The position numbers and the translations under genes were made by a program. The notes beneath the pieces are model-generated. The model was not told the DNA's origin. It worked only from the letters and a program-made list of their open reading frames with translations, and made no database searches. DNA of 64,000 bases from Citrus sinensis (taxonomy: Eukaryota > Streptophyta > Magnoliopsida > Sapindales > Rutaceae): positions 4,216,001 to 4,280,000 of the forward strand of contig NC_068563.1 of assembly GCF_022201045.2 (NCBI RefSeq), given 5' to 3'. This document shows positions 1 to 14,401 of the stretch, piece by piece; positions within the stretch are counted from its first letter, which is position 1; each line of letters begins with the position of its first letter.

Positions 1-62
1 ATAAATACTAGAGTTGGAGGAATCCACACTCCTCATTTCTACTCTAAAAAGTAAACACAGCC
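1..62. mobile_element. Right end of a TIR element (partial, cut by the window edge)
   Basis: This is the counterpart of the last ~62 bp of the element at 26019-27333, ending at the same terminal motif (AAAAAGTAAACACAGCC). The left part lies outside the window. Confidence 0.7.
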
Positions 63-1101
63 TGAATGAAATGGAGAATTAATTTATATAAAGCATGTCA
101 TGCTCATGGGACTCATAACTCCCAACTTTGTGGCAATGAAACCGGAGAAAAAATTAATATCCAACAGAGTGACACATGTATAATGTTAAAATTACAATAA
201 TGTTAAAATTACAAAAACTTAACGAATCTCTACGCATTTAATTAATATTATTTCAAGTAATTATCGAAAATGGAGGAAAAAAGAATTCACTGGGCAAAAG
301 GATGGAAATTTCTCACACGCGTTGCGTAGCCGTGGCCTTATATTATTGTTTTGTTGCGGCCTCGCTGGGAAAGCATCGAGGTGAATACAGGGAACTTAAG
401 TAATTAAAAATTTGCAGCTTCTTGTGAATGATCGTATCTTTCACATTTATTTTTCTTTGGTGGGAAGACTCTTAACAAGACCTGCGTTTTGATCAATTAT
501 TGCTAGTGCTACCGGAGCTTTCATTCCTTTTCTTCTTTTTAAACTTTTTCATATCATTGGTAACAAAATCACTTTCACTGTGTTTAACGCATGCGAGTGG
601 TCGATGGGCCAATCGGCCAAAGCCAATTTAACTTTGATGGAAAATACCGGTCAAAAGCTGGACTAAGACTTTACCCCTAGCTATGGGATTTTCCATTTAA
701 GGGTATATTCATTTGTTCTTGTTGGGGAACAAAAAGGGGAAACAAAAAGCATAATCCATTATTGATAAAGATAATTAAGGTTCAATGCAAACAACCCTCC
801 CCAAGAGCATATAATAAAATATATTAAAGGTACCAGTCATTAAATAATTAAATGATTTTCTATCATGTGCATATTTGTTTAAAAAGACAGTTATACAAAT
901 ACTAGATATGTTAAATTTAATTACACGTATTATAAAATATATTAGTTGGTTGTATAATTGCTTCCAATATACTAAATACTTAAAAGTATCTTAAATATCT
1001 AATAATTCTCATGTGTGAATACATAAATGTAAATTTCGTATAGATTCACGACATAATTTATGGTGTAATAATGAATTTGTGCGAAATTCATATTTTTACA
1101 T

Positions 1102-1188
<87 letters not shown>

Positions 1189-2132
1189 TCTAATCCAAGG
1201 GTCCCAGATTGCATCACTGCCCGAGAAACCTGGTGGCTTCCTTTTTTTTTCTTTGTGCTGTGGCTAGACATGGCGGTGCCCATCATGAACAGCCATTGGT
1301 GGCATTTAGATTTAAATCCAGAGGCCGCTAGCATTTGTCCCGGATACTATTCCAATCTGGGACTCTCAAATTAGAACACACACGCACATATGCATGTATA
1401 TATACATTCCTCCCCACTCCTAAAAAACAATATTTGACATCTTATTGAATGTCTCATTCTAATTCAGATTCCATATAATGGGATTATATTTTTCTTTTAA
1501 TTTCATTTTAAACTTACCTTTTCCTTAAGGAAGTATATAACGTAAAAAAAATTCAATTCAAATTTATTAAATAATAATAAATCATTTCTACTAACGATTT
1601 AGAATATAATAGCTATAACTACTCATTCTATTAAATTAGAATACGATTATATATTAAATTTATATTATTGCATCCATCTAAACCTTATTATTTAAGAATG
1701 ACAAAAATCTCAATGGGTTTGCCAATGCACTTTATTGAATTTGAATTCCTATTAGTCAATCATTGTTCAGTCAATCACTTCTCGTCTTGGCGTCAAGCTT
1801 TAATATTCCACGATTTACACGGCATTCAACTTTTCACTTTTTTTTTGCTTTTCCAGCTTCGTACCCTTTTTTTTTTCCATTGCATAAAGGAAATTACAAA
1901 TGCTCTTTCCTTTATAAAAGAGAATGAATGACACCGCGCGCCGCGGTGTATACAGTAAAAAGAATTTTATAAATATAATGTTAGGACCAAACTAATTTTA
2001 TTAATAGGCGGACATTATAATTTAATAGAGATATAGTTATAAAAATTTATTATTTTGACTTAGTAATCTTTAATTTGTAAGTGATATAAAAGTAAAATAT
2101 GCACTATATTAATAATTAATTAATTAAGCATG
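63..2132. other. AT-rich intergenic DNA with dinucleotide microsatellites
   Basis: I see no gene here. A (TA)n tract at about 1106-1132 runs into a (GA)n tract to about 1186. The segment 1195-1372 resembles 3838-3975 in its right half (shared ATTCCAATCTGGGA core), so both may be relics of one repeat family. A short GC-rich hairpin (ACACCGCG ... CGCGGTGT) lies at about 1931-1949. Confidence 0.6.
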
Positions 2133-3140
2133 TAGGGATGGTAAAAATCTCCACGGAAACGGGTATCCTCAGGGATTTTCCCCATTCGAGGAGGGTATAA
2201 GGATAATTTCATACTCAATTTCTTATTCGGGGAAGGGACGGAGAAATTTTTTTACCCAATTTCTTATTCGAGGAGGGGACGGGGATGAGGTGGAATCCCC
2301 ATCCCCTACCCATTTCCCCATTTTAATTTTTAATTTTAATTTTATTTTTTAAAATTACTAGTAAATAAATAATAAAATTTGAATTATAAAATTATAAATA
2401 TTGGTAAAAATAAAAAATATCAAAATATTTATATTATTAAACTTTTAGGCCTAATTAACTAATTAAAGTCCTAAATTTTTATTTAAAACATTAAAAAAAC
2501 TGGGTAAATTCTATTAGCCCAAAAAATTTGTTTTTATTTTAATATTCATTAAATGTTTTAAACTTAAATATATTTATTTATTTATTTTTAGATGTTATAA
2601 TTGCCCACATCGAATCACAATTTTAATATCTAATTTAATTTAATCTAATCTAATCTAATATTTGCTCTTAATTGCTCCGACTTAACTATTGTGCTGTAAA
2701 TGGATTAGTCCACATTTATTAAGTGCCCACGCCACCATTGAAAAAGTTAATTTTGAATCTAAATTCGATTTTATTTGTAATGATTTTGTATTTGACTATT
2801 AATTTATTCACGATAGTTTGTAAAAGAAGTTTGTATCTCTTCCATGCTGCGTTACTTACTAATTTAATGTATGTGACTTGTAATGGATATTAATGTAAGA
2901 TATATTTCAAACTTTACTTCTATTTTTAATATGATTAACTCAAAATCGAAAACAAAAAATGTATTAGTTATTCGAGGATCGGGGACCCTTGGGGATCCCC
3001 TGTTATTATTCGAGGAGGGGATGATGATTCTCTCAAGTAATTCTGACGGGGACGATGAGGGGATGGGGACATACGCAAAATATCGGGGATGGGTACGGGG
3101 AGATTGGTCCCCTCCCCTGCCCTCCCCATTGCCATCTCTA
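2133..3140. mobile_element. Non-autonomous hAT-type element, copy A
   Basis: The ends are inverted repeats: TAGGGATGGTAA on the left and TAGAGATGGCAA read from the right. They are flanked by near-identical 8-bp target duplications (TAAGCATG at 2125-2132, GAAGCATG at 3141-3148). Both subterminal regions are rich in GGGGA/TCCCC runs and the middle is AT-rich. There is no transposase reading frame. 8-bp duplications and TAG-starting ends are typical of hAT elements. Relatives lie at 29350-30368 and 56960-57686. Confidence 0.8.
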
Positions 3141-4452
3141 GAAGCATGTCAAATCTCATGTATAGGCATTGACAAAAGAGATATACATAGTTTAAAAAAA
3201 AACTAATAAATGCATTTATATGGTATTGAGAATACACAAAATCAAATTAAAAGTTTAAACGATTGCATTCTCTTTAATCTTTTTCTATTAACGTAAATTC
3301 TATAAATATTATACGATGATTTGATAACAAATCTTAAGAATGAATCTTTGTCCCAACTAGCTTTATAAAAATACTTTATTTCATCTTAATCATTTAATGC
3401 AACATAGCATATAAATTTTATAATACATAGATAATTATTAATATGTGAAGGCAAAGTCTTTAAGATGGGGATGTGGACGAATTTTAACTTATTATAATAT
3501 GGAGTTTATTCTTATTTATAACTAGCGCAAATTGGGACCATTATATTTTATGAGCGTGTAGAGGTTATTCTTATATTGAGTGTCACTATAGATCTCTCTC
3601 TCTCTCTCTCTTATATATAGTATAATTCTCAGGTATAGGCACCCTAATTTTTTTTTTAAATAGGGATATATTGTTAAGCAATACGGCTTATTAGAGTTAG
3701 TACAATGTAACCATGTGATTTAATAGTATTAAAAATTAACTCTATTAAATCGCTCAAGTTAACATGTCCGCTAAAAAAAAATGAGGGCACTCGCACTAGA
3801 AAAAGACTATATACATATACGGTAGTAATTGCATCACAGACCCGGAATCCACTAAGGGATGTTGGATTTCGTTGGTGGCTTTCTTTTTATTTTTTTGGTC
3901 GACCGCATGTGGACCTCACCTTGTGCAGCCACCAGCCTAGACACTATTCCAATCTGGGAGTCTCGAATTGGAATAGTTCCCCTCTATATATATATATATA
4001 TGCTTCTTCCATTCTTGATCAAAATCAATTTTGTGTAACAGCAATTAACTAATTTAAACCTAATCATTAAACTCATATACGACCTAATCAAGACCAGCTT
4101 TAGAGTATTTGGAGCCCTAAGTGAATTTTTTATATAAGGCTTCTTTTTATTCTACAGTTTCAATACTTAAAAAAAGGCATAAAATCAATTCCATATTTAA
4201 TTCTTGAATTTCAACAATAATAAAAAAATCCTAAAAAATTTTAAAAATCAAACAAACAAAAAAAGTTAAGAATACATGCATCATAGTAATACAAGTTTTA
4301 AAATTAAGCAATGTATTGATACCCTATATATTGGTTGATAAAAATATAAAAATTTAATGTAATTAATAAAATGGACACGTCAAAATTATGATATCAATTT
4401 TTTTACGACACATCAATTTGTAAAAGAATTTATATCTCTATCATTAATTTTA
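3141..4452. other. Intergenic, AT-rich, block copy A
   Basis: No coding sequence is supported. A short (CT)n tract lies at about 3593-3612 (greatly expanded in copy B). About 3838-3975 is a repeat fragment related to 1195-1372. The remainder is AT-rich. Confidence 0.5.
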
Positions 4453-4986
4453 TCACTCATGATCATCATTTTTTTCCTCAAAAATAACGTTTAACTTTGT
4501 AGTAAACCTACCTCTTCCACCACGCCCCTTTCGATTTAGCGTTGATCCTCCACTACCGTCGCCACCACCGCCAACTACTATCTTCGGACTGCTCGAACCC
4601 AAAACCCTAGTACTAAAATCCAACCAAAAATCATCTTTTTTCACCACACAACCGCAACACTTTCCCCGGCCACCTCTCATCTTATTCAAAGCCAAACTTG
4701 CTTTCACTGCCAAAGAAACCATCTTCTCACCTCTAAGAGGACTCTTCAACCAACTCACCGGCAAGGCAAAGTATAGTCGGCCCGGTTGAAGCATTTCATC
4801 GCCATTAATACCCGAAAGAAAGGTATCGAAATCCATATCATCCATGTTGCATACAAAACTCATCGGGTTTTTCTCTAGTACTTGTGAGACCCTAACTGGG
4901 TATGCAAATTCTTGAAGCCTGCCATCGTGGAGTATCACCTTTGCCGTGGCTACATTAGTTGATTCACATGAGTTACAAATACCCAT
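4453..4986 (-). CDS. PADRE/DUF4228 protein, block copy A
   Basis: Single-exon gene of 177 aa. It starts MGICNSC, a sequence suited to N-myristoylation at Gly2 with a nearby Cys for palmitoylation, so membrane association is likely. The PADRE core follows: a strand with VILHDGRLQEF, a PVRVSQVLEKNP segment, a Cys-containing strand (SFVCN) and the YFALPVSWL motif, then a helix rich in Ala/Leu. A basic Gly-rich linker leads to a conserved C-terminal RFTTKLNVIFEE. The family is plant-specific and often induced by pathogens or abiotic stress, but its biochemical role is unknown. It differs from the copy at 32149-32682 by only about three residues. The motif C-terminal end is shared with the gene at 36557. 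Confidence 0.9.
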   Translation of the reverse strand: MGICNSCESTNVATAKVILHDGRLQEFAYPVRVSQVLEKNPMSFVCNMDDMDFDTFLSGINGDEMLQPGRLYFALPVSWLKSPLRGEKMVSLAVKASLALNKMRGGRGKCCGCVVKKDDFWLDFSTRVLGSSSPKIVVGGGGDGSGGSTLNRKGRGGRGRFTTKLNVIFEEKNDDHE

Positions 4987-5891
4987 ATATAAATTGTTCT
5001 TAATTTAATTATTCCACAAGCTTGTGAAGAGTGAGGAGATACTCGAGGGAGGAAGAAGACATATATATATATATATATACACACATACAAGTTTCTTTGT
5101 CTTAGGGTTTATTTAATTAATAAAATTAATTAGTTATTGGTTTATATTCCTTCAATTGGTCATATTGGAAAAAACAAAAATACATTATTCCTTCCACAAC
5201 GTGCTTTTAATTAAACATTTTAAGCAAGTATTTATGTGCTGCCGTTTCTTTGGGGATGCTCGTGATTCGTCTTCATTTCCAGAATTGATTGTTTCCAATC
5301 TAATGGCTAGTTACGTTCCACACAAGAAACATACATATAAGACCACGAATATTTAATTAATATTTATCGTTTTGATAATGCAGAAGGTGATTATTAAACG
5401 CTTAAGGCTAAAATTTTTGGTCTGTATATGTACTGGAGAAACTAATTAATTATTAGTACAAATCGAATATCGTATATTTGTTGTTCAAAGGAACCAATTT
5501 AAAATGAAGGTAACGTATAACTTTGGTGAAAAACCATTCAAAATGACACGGGAAATTCCACAATTTCTTTAATTAATTATAAAACTACTCGTCGAATTTC
5601 TCCATTGGGTGGGATAATGCTTCTCAACCACTTTCAGAAGATAGGCCTTTGAAAGAGTAGTAATTTTCTTAATTGAACAGTGTATATCAAATTTCTTTCT
5701 TTTTTTCTTTTTTTTTTTTGTCTTAACCATGATTACAATCAAGAGGTTTTGAGTCTCTGTGTGTGCAGTATATCCAGTTTTAAAATAATATATTTTAAGA
5801 AAGCGTTTTTTTTAAAAAAAAAATTGGATTTCAGTTAATGATACAAAGCATTGACCTAGACTTACAAGAATTTATGATGAATCTACCACTC

Positions 5892-5922
<31 letters not shown>

Positions 5923-6759
5923 TAATTTTTTCTGCACTCAGCGAAAAATTCCATGACTGCGGCAATCAATAGTTTCAAAGTCGTGACTCACAAGAGGATG
6001 ATACTTTAATGAAAAAATTAATTTTTATTCGTCAAGTGGTAACAATCAGTGAAAGGAACTGGGAATTTTAATTTTATTAATAATGGTTACAAGTCACAAT
6101 TCACGCGGTGCTAAAAGGTTAATTATTTCTCCATCACTTTTTGACAAAGCTGTTGCACTTTAATTTTGTTTTATTTTATTTGAGGTATCCTTCTGATTTA
6201 TTTTTTTTGAATAAGATCATCGGATAACTTGAGTTGATTGCTTGTGGACTAAGTACTAAATTAATTAATTATGTTCGGATACATATATCGTTGCGTCAAA
6301 GTCATTTCGTTGTTCATTTTTTAGTAGTTATTGTCTAAAATAAATATTACATAAATTTAAAAAAATAATGCATAATATGATAATATGATTGATAACTTAA
6401 ATTATTGTATTGTTTACGAAATTTAACAGTTGAAAACGGAGCAAAGCTTGTCCAGCATATTTGGTGTTTCCTGAATTCAGAAAACAAAAAATGAAATTTG
6501 CAAAAAAAAAAAACTGAATGCTCCGTAGTTATCACATTTGCAACATTGGAATAAAGAATAGTAGTTAATGCCCACCATCTACGTAGTAATTTTCTCTTAA
6601 TAGTTACAATCTATAGATATTTAAAAAATTTGTAAAATGTTTTTTAGACAAAACATTATGAAAAGAATTGTTTTATTGTTTTAACTGCAAGATTAAAAAG
6701 GACCTAAGATTTTGAACCGGGAGAAGGGTTGGATCATAGATTTAAGTAAAAATAAATAA
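4987..6759. other. Intergenic, block copy A
   Basis: No gene is supported; the reading frame at 5156-5356 is short and lacks any recognisable domain. AT-rich DNA with (TA)n tracts at about 5059-5079 and 5907-5922. The same sequence recurs at 32683-34455. Confidence 0.5.
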
Positions 6760-7652
6760 GGGAAAATGACAGCTACACCTCTATAATTTGAATAAATAGT
6801 CATAGAGACCTTCAAATTTTCAATAAAGGACAGCAAAACCCCTTCCATTACATTTTATGGTTAATTTGGATGGGGAAAAAGATATTTAAGTACTTTTACT
6901 TTGTATTAACTCGCAATTTTAAAAAGGTTGACCGGACCTAACACTAAAGCATCCAATCAATGTTATATCTCATAATTTAATTAGACAAAAATCTATACAT
7001 GCCTATTGTTAAGGGCCGCTGAAATTTGCCACAAACAGAGGCTAAATTGGTGTGCATGAGTTCGCTTAGAAAAGTCCGCTCAAATGCAGGATGTGTTTAG
7101 TAAGAGGGTACGCTCAACAATAGGCCGCCTCATACAATTAATGAACCATGATGCGCTTAGTAAGCGGATAGTCCAAATTCACAAGCCAAAGTGAACAAGC
7201 CCTGCTCGATTCTAGAATTCATCTCTACAACTTGTATTATCTAAATAATTCTACACTTATGTATTCTACAACCTAGTAGATTTTTAGGTAACTTGTGCAA
7301 CTTGCGGAACTCTCTAGAACTAAGTAAGTCCCCCTATAAATAGGAGAAGGCACCCACCATTTTGCTCAACACCAAACACCACACCACATGCCGAACAACT
7401 CAAGCATCCTTATAAAGTTCTCTTATATTCTCTTTTCAAGTAATAAAATTCCCTTTGGCCATATTGCTCCCATCTCTCTAGTTTTCTTGCAAGTATTCTT
7501 ACTTGACTAGTTTGAGAAGTTCGATAGCCTTACTTAGCAAATTTGTGCTAAAAGTTGTCTAAGTATCGTACGGGTTGCTGCGCAACATACTCATCCACAC
7601 TACGCCAATTAAAATGTATTCTACTATTCTTTATATCTTCTCCTATACACTT
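6760..7652. mobile_element. Left part of a TIR element, cut at the duplication junction
   Basis: This matches the left part of the element at 34456-36404, beginning GGGAAAATGACAGCTACACC. The right terminus is absent because the sequence switches to PDV2 at 7652. Nested inside is the LTR-like unit at 7007-7587. Confidence 0.65.
7007..7587 (+). mobile_element. LTR-like unit (possible solo LTR), copy A
   Basis: A 581-bp segment starts TGTT and ends AACA. It has a clear promoter-like TATA box (CCTATAAATAGG at about 7332) and a downstream AATAAA-type signal (about 7441), the usual LTR order. I found no matching 5-bp target duplication, so the boundaries are tentative. It lies about 65 bp upstream of the truncated PDV2 exon, on the same strand. 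An identical-length copy is at 34703-35283. Confidence 0.4.
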
Positions 7653-10030
7653 GGTTTTGGCAAGAGCCGCAGAGCTGAGATTAAAGATCAATAAATGTAT
7701 CCACAAAGCAAGTTTATCTCCTGATAAGCAAGAAAAAGAAGAGGGTGTTGTCGCTAATGGAGAAGAAGAGGAAGAAGATTATTGTGAAGAATCAGAGAGG
7801 CTTTTGAGTATTCATCAGGCTCTTGAATCGCTGGAGGCACAGCTTAGTAACTTGCAGGTTTGTGAAAAATGAAAAACACCCATGTCTTTAAATTAGTGTT
7901 TTATGTCAACAGTATTGTAAATCAATTTTCTTGATTTGTTTGTGTCAAGAATTGGTTTTTAAGTTAGTGTTTTATGTCAATAGATAAAGAAATTTGTGAC
8001 TATGTGTTTTCGTATTTTGGTATTTGATGTTATTGCTGAAAATTTGGGATGTGAATCTTTGTGATTTGTTAGGTGCATGATGTCTCTTGCTTATGCCTAC
8101 GTAAATCTTGTAAATAATATTGAGATATTTAGAATTTTGCAATTAACTGTAATTGGGTTGTTGCAAAATGTGTCCTTTGCTTCTGTTGGCTTCCTTGAGA
8201 CATTCTCACTGGTTTTTTTGTTGCATGCAGTATCATTCGTATTTCTTTGCCCTGAAAATGTAATGATCTTTCATTTAATATATTTTAATTTGTACAATAA
8301 GGTCTTTTACTTTTTACTTTTTTTAGGTTTTCTAGATATGACTTCTAAAATCTTGTATTTTGAATTGTGCAACATATGACTAACCTAGATTCAGAATTTA
8401 ACATCTTATATACAACTTTCTGACTCTAATTTCTATCTTCCAATAGAGTATTTTTTTGAGATGCTTGACCATGCTTGATATCCTTGTGTTGTTGGCCTTC
8501 AATGTGGTATAAATGCTAAATTTGTCGATTTTAACATCCCTGTGCTGTGGCTGTGCACTGTACATATTTTGCAAAAAGTATCAACTTTGTACTTGGCAAA
8601 CAAAATTACTTGTAATTGTTGCTTCTTACGTGGTGGATAACTGGATAACCTTTGGTTTTCTATATTTGTTATGCATCAATGTAAAATTTCTTTTCTTTTT
8701 TACTTAGACAGTCATAGCAACTTTAATTGATCATGGTGAAAATTTTTTACATCATACTAAGTTGGAATTTTATGTTGTCCTCCCCATAGTTGATGTTTGT
8801 TGAACTACATAATGCTTTGGGAAAACTAGTACTACACACCTGAAAGGAGGACAACTATCCAAGACTGACCTCGGGACAAACTGACTTGTGGCCCTATTGT
8901 TTGTATCTGCTGTCAGCCGCTGACCTAAGAAAAATGTGTGAATATTCATCGGAAAGAGTTCTTGTGATGATGTATGATTTCAGCAGATCTTTTAAGAAGC
9001 TAGGTTTTTAGATTTCCACTTGCTCAGTCAGTGAGCTTCTACAGCCAATATTATCCATCATATTACTTGTTATGAGCTTGTTTTCGTAGTTTCTGTTGCC
9101 CAGCCCGTTTGTGAAAGATTTTGAATAGTTTGACTAGCATTTCCCTGCTGATTCCTATTCCACTTAATTGGTGGGCTTTCAAATGCTAGGTCTACTTGTG
9201 CAAGATTTTCATTAACATTCACTTCTCTCTGTAGTTTTAGAAGGTGCTATCAAGTGTTGAAGAGAGTGCATATTCAACATAATGATTGTTAATAGATGAT
9301 ATAATTTGGGTCACATTGTGTTGATAATAGAGTGGTTTGAAAATCTTGTTTCCATTTTGTTGCTCAGAATCTACAGCTGCAGCAACGTTATGACAGGGAA
9401 GTTGCACTTGCTGAGATTGAGTTCAGCCGCAAGATGTTACTTGAGAAGCTCAAGGAGTACGGAGGGGAGGACTTGGAGGTCATACATGAAGCATCTGCTT
9501 TCGCTGGGGAAACAGTTCAGCATGACAATGATCTCCTCCTTCCTCCATATCCTAATCGCCTCCCTCAGTCTCTGACCTTAGAAAATGGCTATCTTTCGCA
9601 ATTTCGTTACCCACGCAAGTCAGTACAAAATGGTGTGATCACTGGTGAACTAACGAAAGAAGGGAATAAGAATATATATGAATCTGAGAGAAACCAAGTG
9701 CAAACTAGATCAATGACATCAAGGAAAGGGTTTGGACACTTTATTAGTTCATTGGCCAAGACGTTGCTTCCACTTGTTGGTGTGGTTTACGTATTAAACA
9801 TGTCAGGAGTTGCACAAAATCTTGGGAAGAAAAGTGCCCCATTGAAGTTCTTGGGCATTTTTAGGCAACCAGTTATTGATGAGAAGAGATCAGTTTTTAA
9901 TGTTCAATGTCCACCTGGGAAAGTTCTGGTTGTTGAGGGTGGCGAAGCACGATGCATTGTGAAGGAGAGGGTTGAAATCCCATTTGACTCAGTTGCCGTG
10001 AAGCCGGATATCAATTATGGGAGTGGTTAA
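7651..10030 (+). pseudogene. PDV2: PDV2 plastid division protein, 5'-truncated copy
   Basis: PDV2 is a plastid outer-envelope protein that recruits the dynamin ARC5 and binds ARC6 through its C-terminal glycine. Two exons are clear: 7651-7857 and 9368-10030 (donor CAG/GT, acceptor CAG/AAT, phase 0), giving 289 residues from LVLARAAELRLKI to a terminal Gly. The coiled-coil region (SIHQALESLEAQL, then KMLLEKLKEYGGEDL), one membrane segment (TLLPLVGVVYVLNMSG) and the conserved QCPPGKVLVVEGGEARC stretch are intact. The first exon enters without a start codon: the frame runs back across the duplication junction to a TAA at 7549-7551 with no ATG. About eight N-terminal residues are missing relative to the family. 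The gene is probably a broken product of the duplication unless a chimeric upstream exon supplies a start. Confidence 0.88.
7858..9367 (+). other. PDV2 intron 1
   Basis: About 1.5 kb of AT-rich sequence between well-supported splice sites. The reading frames inside it have no recognisable domain and are not treated as genes. Confidence 0.8.
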
Positions 10031-11079
10031 TTTGTAATTCCATCCTCCAAATGTGTATATCTCATTTCTTTCTGACATTGTCTAGTGTAGTTTTTCTCTC
10101 TCCAACGGCCTATGATTTTCTTGAGCTTTATGAGAAGTATCTGTCATGTTGATTCCTTAATACTCGTTAGAGCTTCACTGATTTGGATAAGACTTGACAT
10201 CTTAAGGATCAATGAATTGTTGAGTCCGAAGCTACATGTCAATAGTTTGCACAAGAAAATGATGTTAATCAGTGTCTGTTGGTGTTCATTCTTGGTGTTA
10301 CCGAGGGTTAATTTTGGATTATCTCTCCTCTCCTGATTATCTTCAAATCATCTTTATTTTTAAAAAAATCTAAATTTATCCTTTATTTTTGTTAAGAAAA
10401 AAAAATTTATTAACTTACCCTTATTTTTCTTTAGCTTTTGATCAAATATGAGAATAATTCGAGAATTTTGTAAAAATAAAGAGGATAATTTAAAGATTTT
10501 TAATTCACAAATTAGAGTAATAAAAAATTCAGTTGAAGTACATTAATACATGGATTGCTATGTTACATTGAATGTATCATACATAATCAATAAAAATCAC
10601 ACAATTATATGGGTTCCACAATTTATGTGGTTCTTGTAGATTATGTATGGTACATTGAATGTAACATAGGAGTTTGCTCATCATAGTTTTGGATGATCGT
10701 CGGTGCAATGGACTTGTCCAATACGGCAGTATTTGTTTTCTGCCCGCAAGCCCATTGTTTTCAATTTTCAGATAATAAATAATATATATATGCATGCACA
10801 GTTATACACACTCATTTATAATATAAGCAATGGTTGGCTCTGTCAAAGCTTGAAAGGTTAATTAATTTAATGTCCCTTCGTTTTCATATGTAGCCATGTG
10901 GCTAAAGTTGCTTCACCAAGTGAAGTCGACTGGTGAAGCGACATCTCGTAGTGCTTTAAAACTATTCCAATATAAAAGAACCCTGTGATCATTATTATAT
11001 AGTCTCCCTCAATTTTCTGCTCTGCATCTTGTGGCCATTCATAGTGTTGCTTCAAAAGCTACAACCATGCTACTCTCAA
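10031..11079. other. PDV2 3' region and globin upstream region
   Basis: It holds the PDV2 3' untranslated region, a hairpin MITE (10553-10678), and a possible TATA box (TATATAG at about 10996) roughly 85 bp before the first candidate globin start. No other gene is supported. Confidence 0.5.
10553..10678. mobile_element. Hairpin MITE, GTTAC family
   Basis: Long imperfect inverted repeat: GCTATGTTACATTGAATGTA on the left, and CTATGTTACATTCAATGTAC read from the right. Between the arms is a short ACAATTTATGTGG loop that resembles the centre of the element at 44702-44828. Target duplications are not clear. Confidence 0.6.
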
Positions 11080-14181
<3,102 letters not shown>

Positions 14182-14401
14182 AGTTTCCTGAACAAATTTC
14201 TCTTCCCCTGTAATATTAAAGAATTTCAAAAAGAGCATTGTTTATTTGTTAGTCTTTACATTGGTACCCACGTGTGTTTCTTGTGCCTTTTTGTATAATC
14301 ACTTGTGTTCAACTCTTGAATCTTAATAACAAAAGTTTGTTCCTAATGTTTGCATTGATGTATGAATTCATCGAACGGTTAATAGTATAAGGAAAAAGCT
14401 A

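Larger units (their letters stand above)
1..7652. repeat. Duplicated block, copy A (right part of a tandem duplication unit)
   Basis: This stretch matches 27272-35348 in the same orientation along its whole length, with scattered substitutions and microsatellite differences. Position 1 pairs with 27272, so the match probably continues left of the window. It ends abruptly at 7652: copy B (35348) continues into more of the same transposon, whereas copy A continues into PDV2 coding sequence. It contains one PADRE gene (4453-4986), a hAT-type element (2133-3140) and an LTR-like unit (7007-7587). The near identity outside microsatellites suggests a recent duplication. Confidence 0.93.

Noticed and set aside
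999-1334. Reading frames on both strands over the TA/GA tract (also 31201-31386 and 50683-50874)
   Set aside because: They are translations of dinucleotide repeats (poly Ser-Leu, Arg-Glu or Ile-Tyr), not genes.
2883-3237. Overlapping frames of about 90-107 aa (and their copies at 30159-30485)
   Set aside because: They fall inside a non-autonomous hAT element and only translate its GGGGA repeats.
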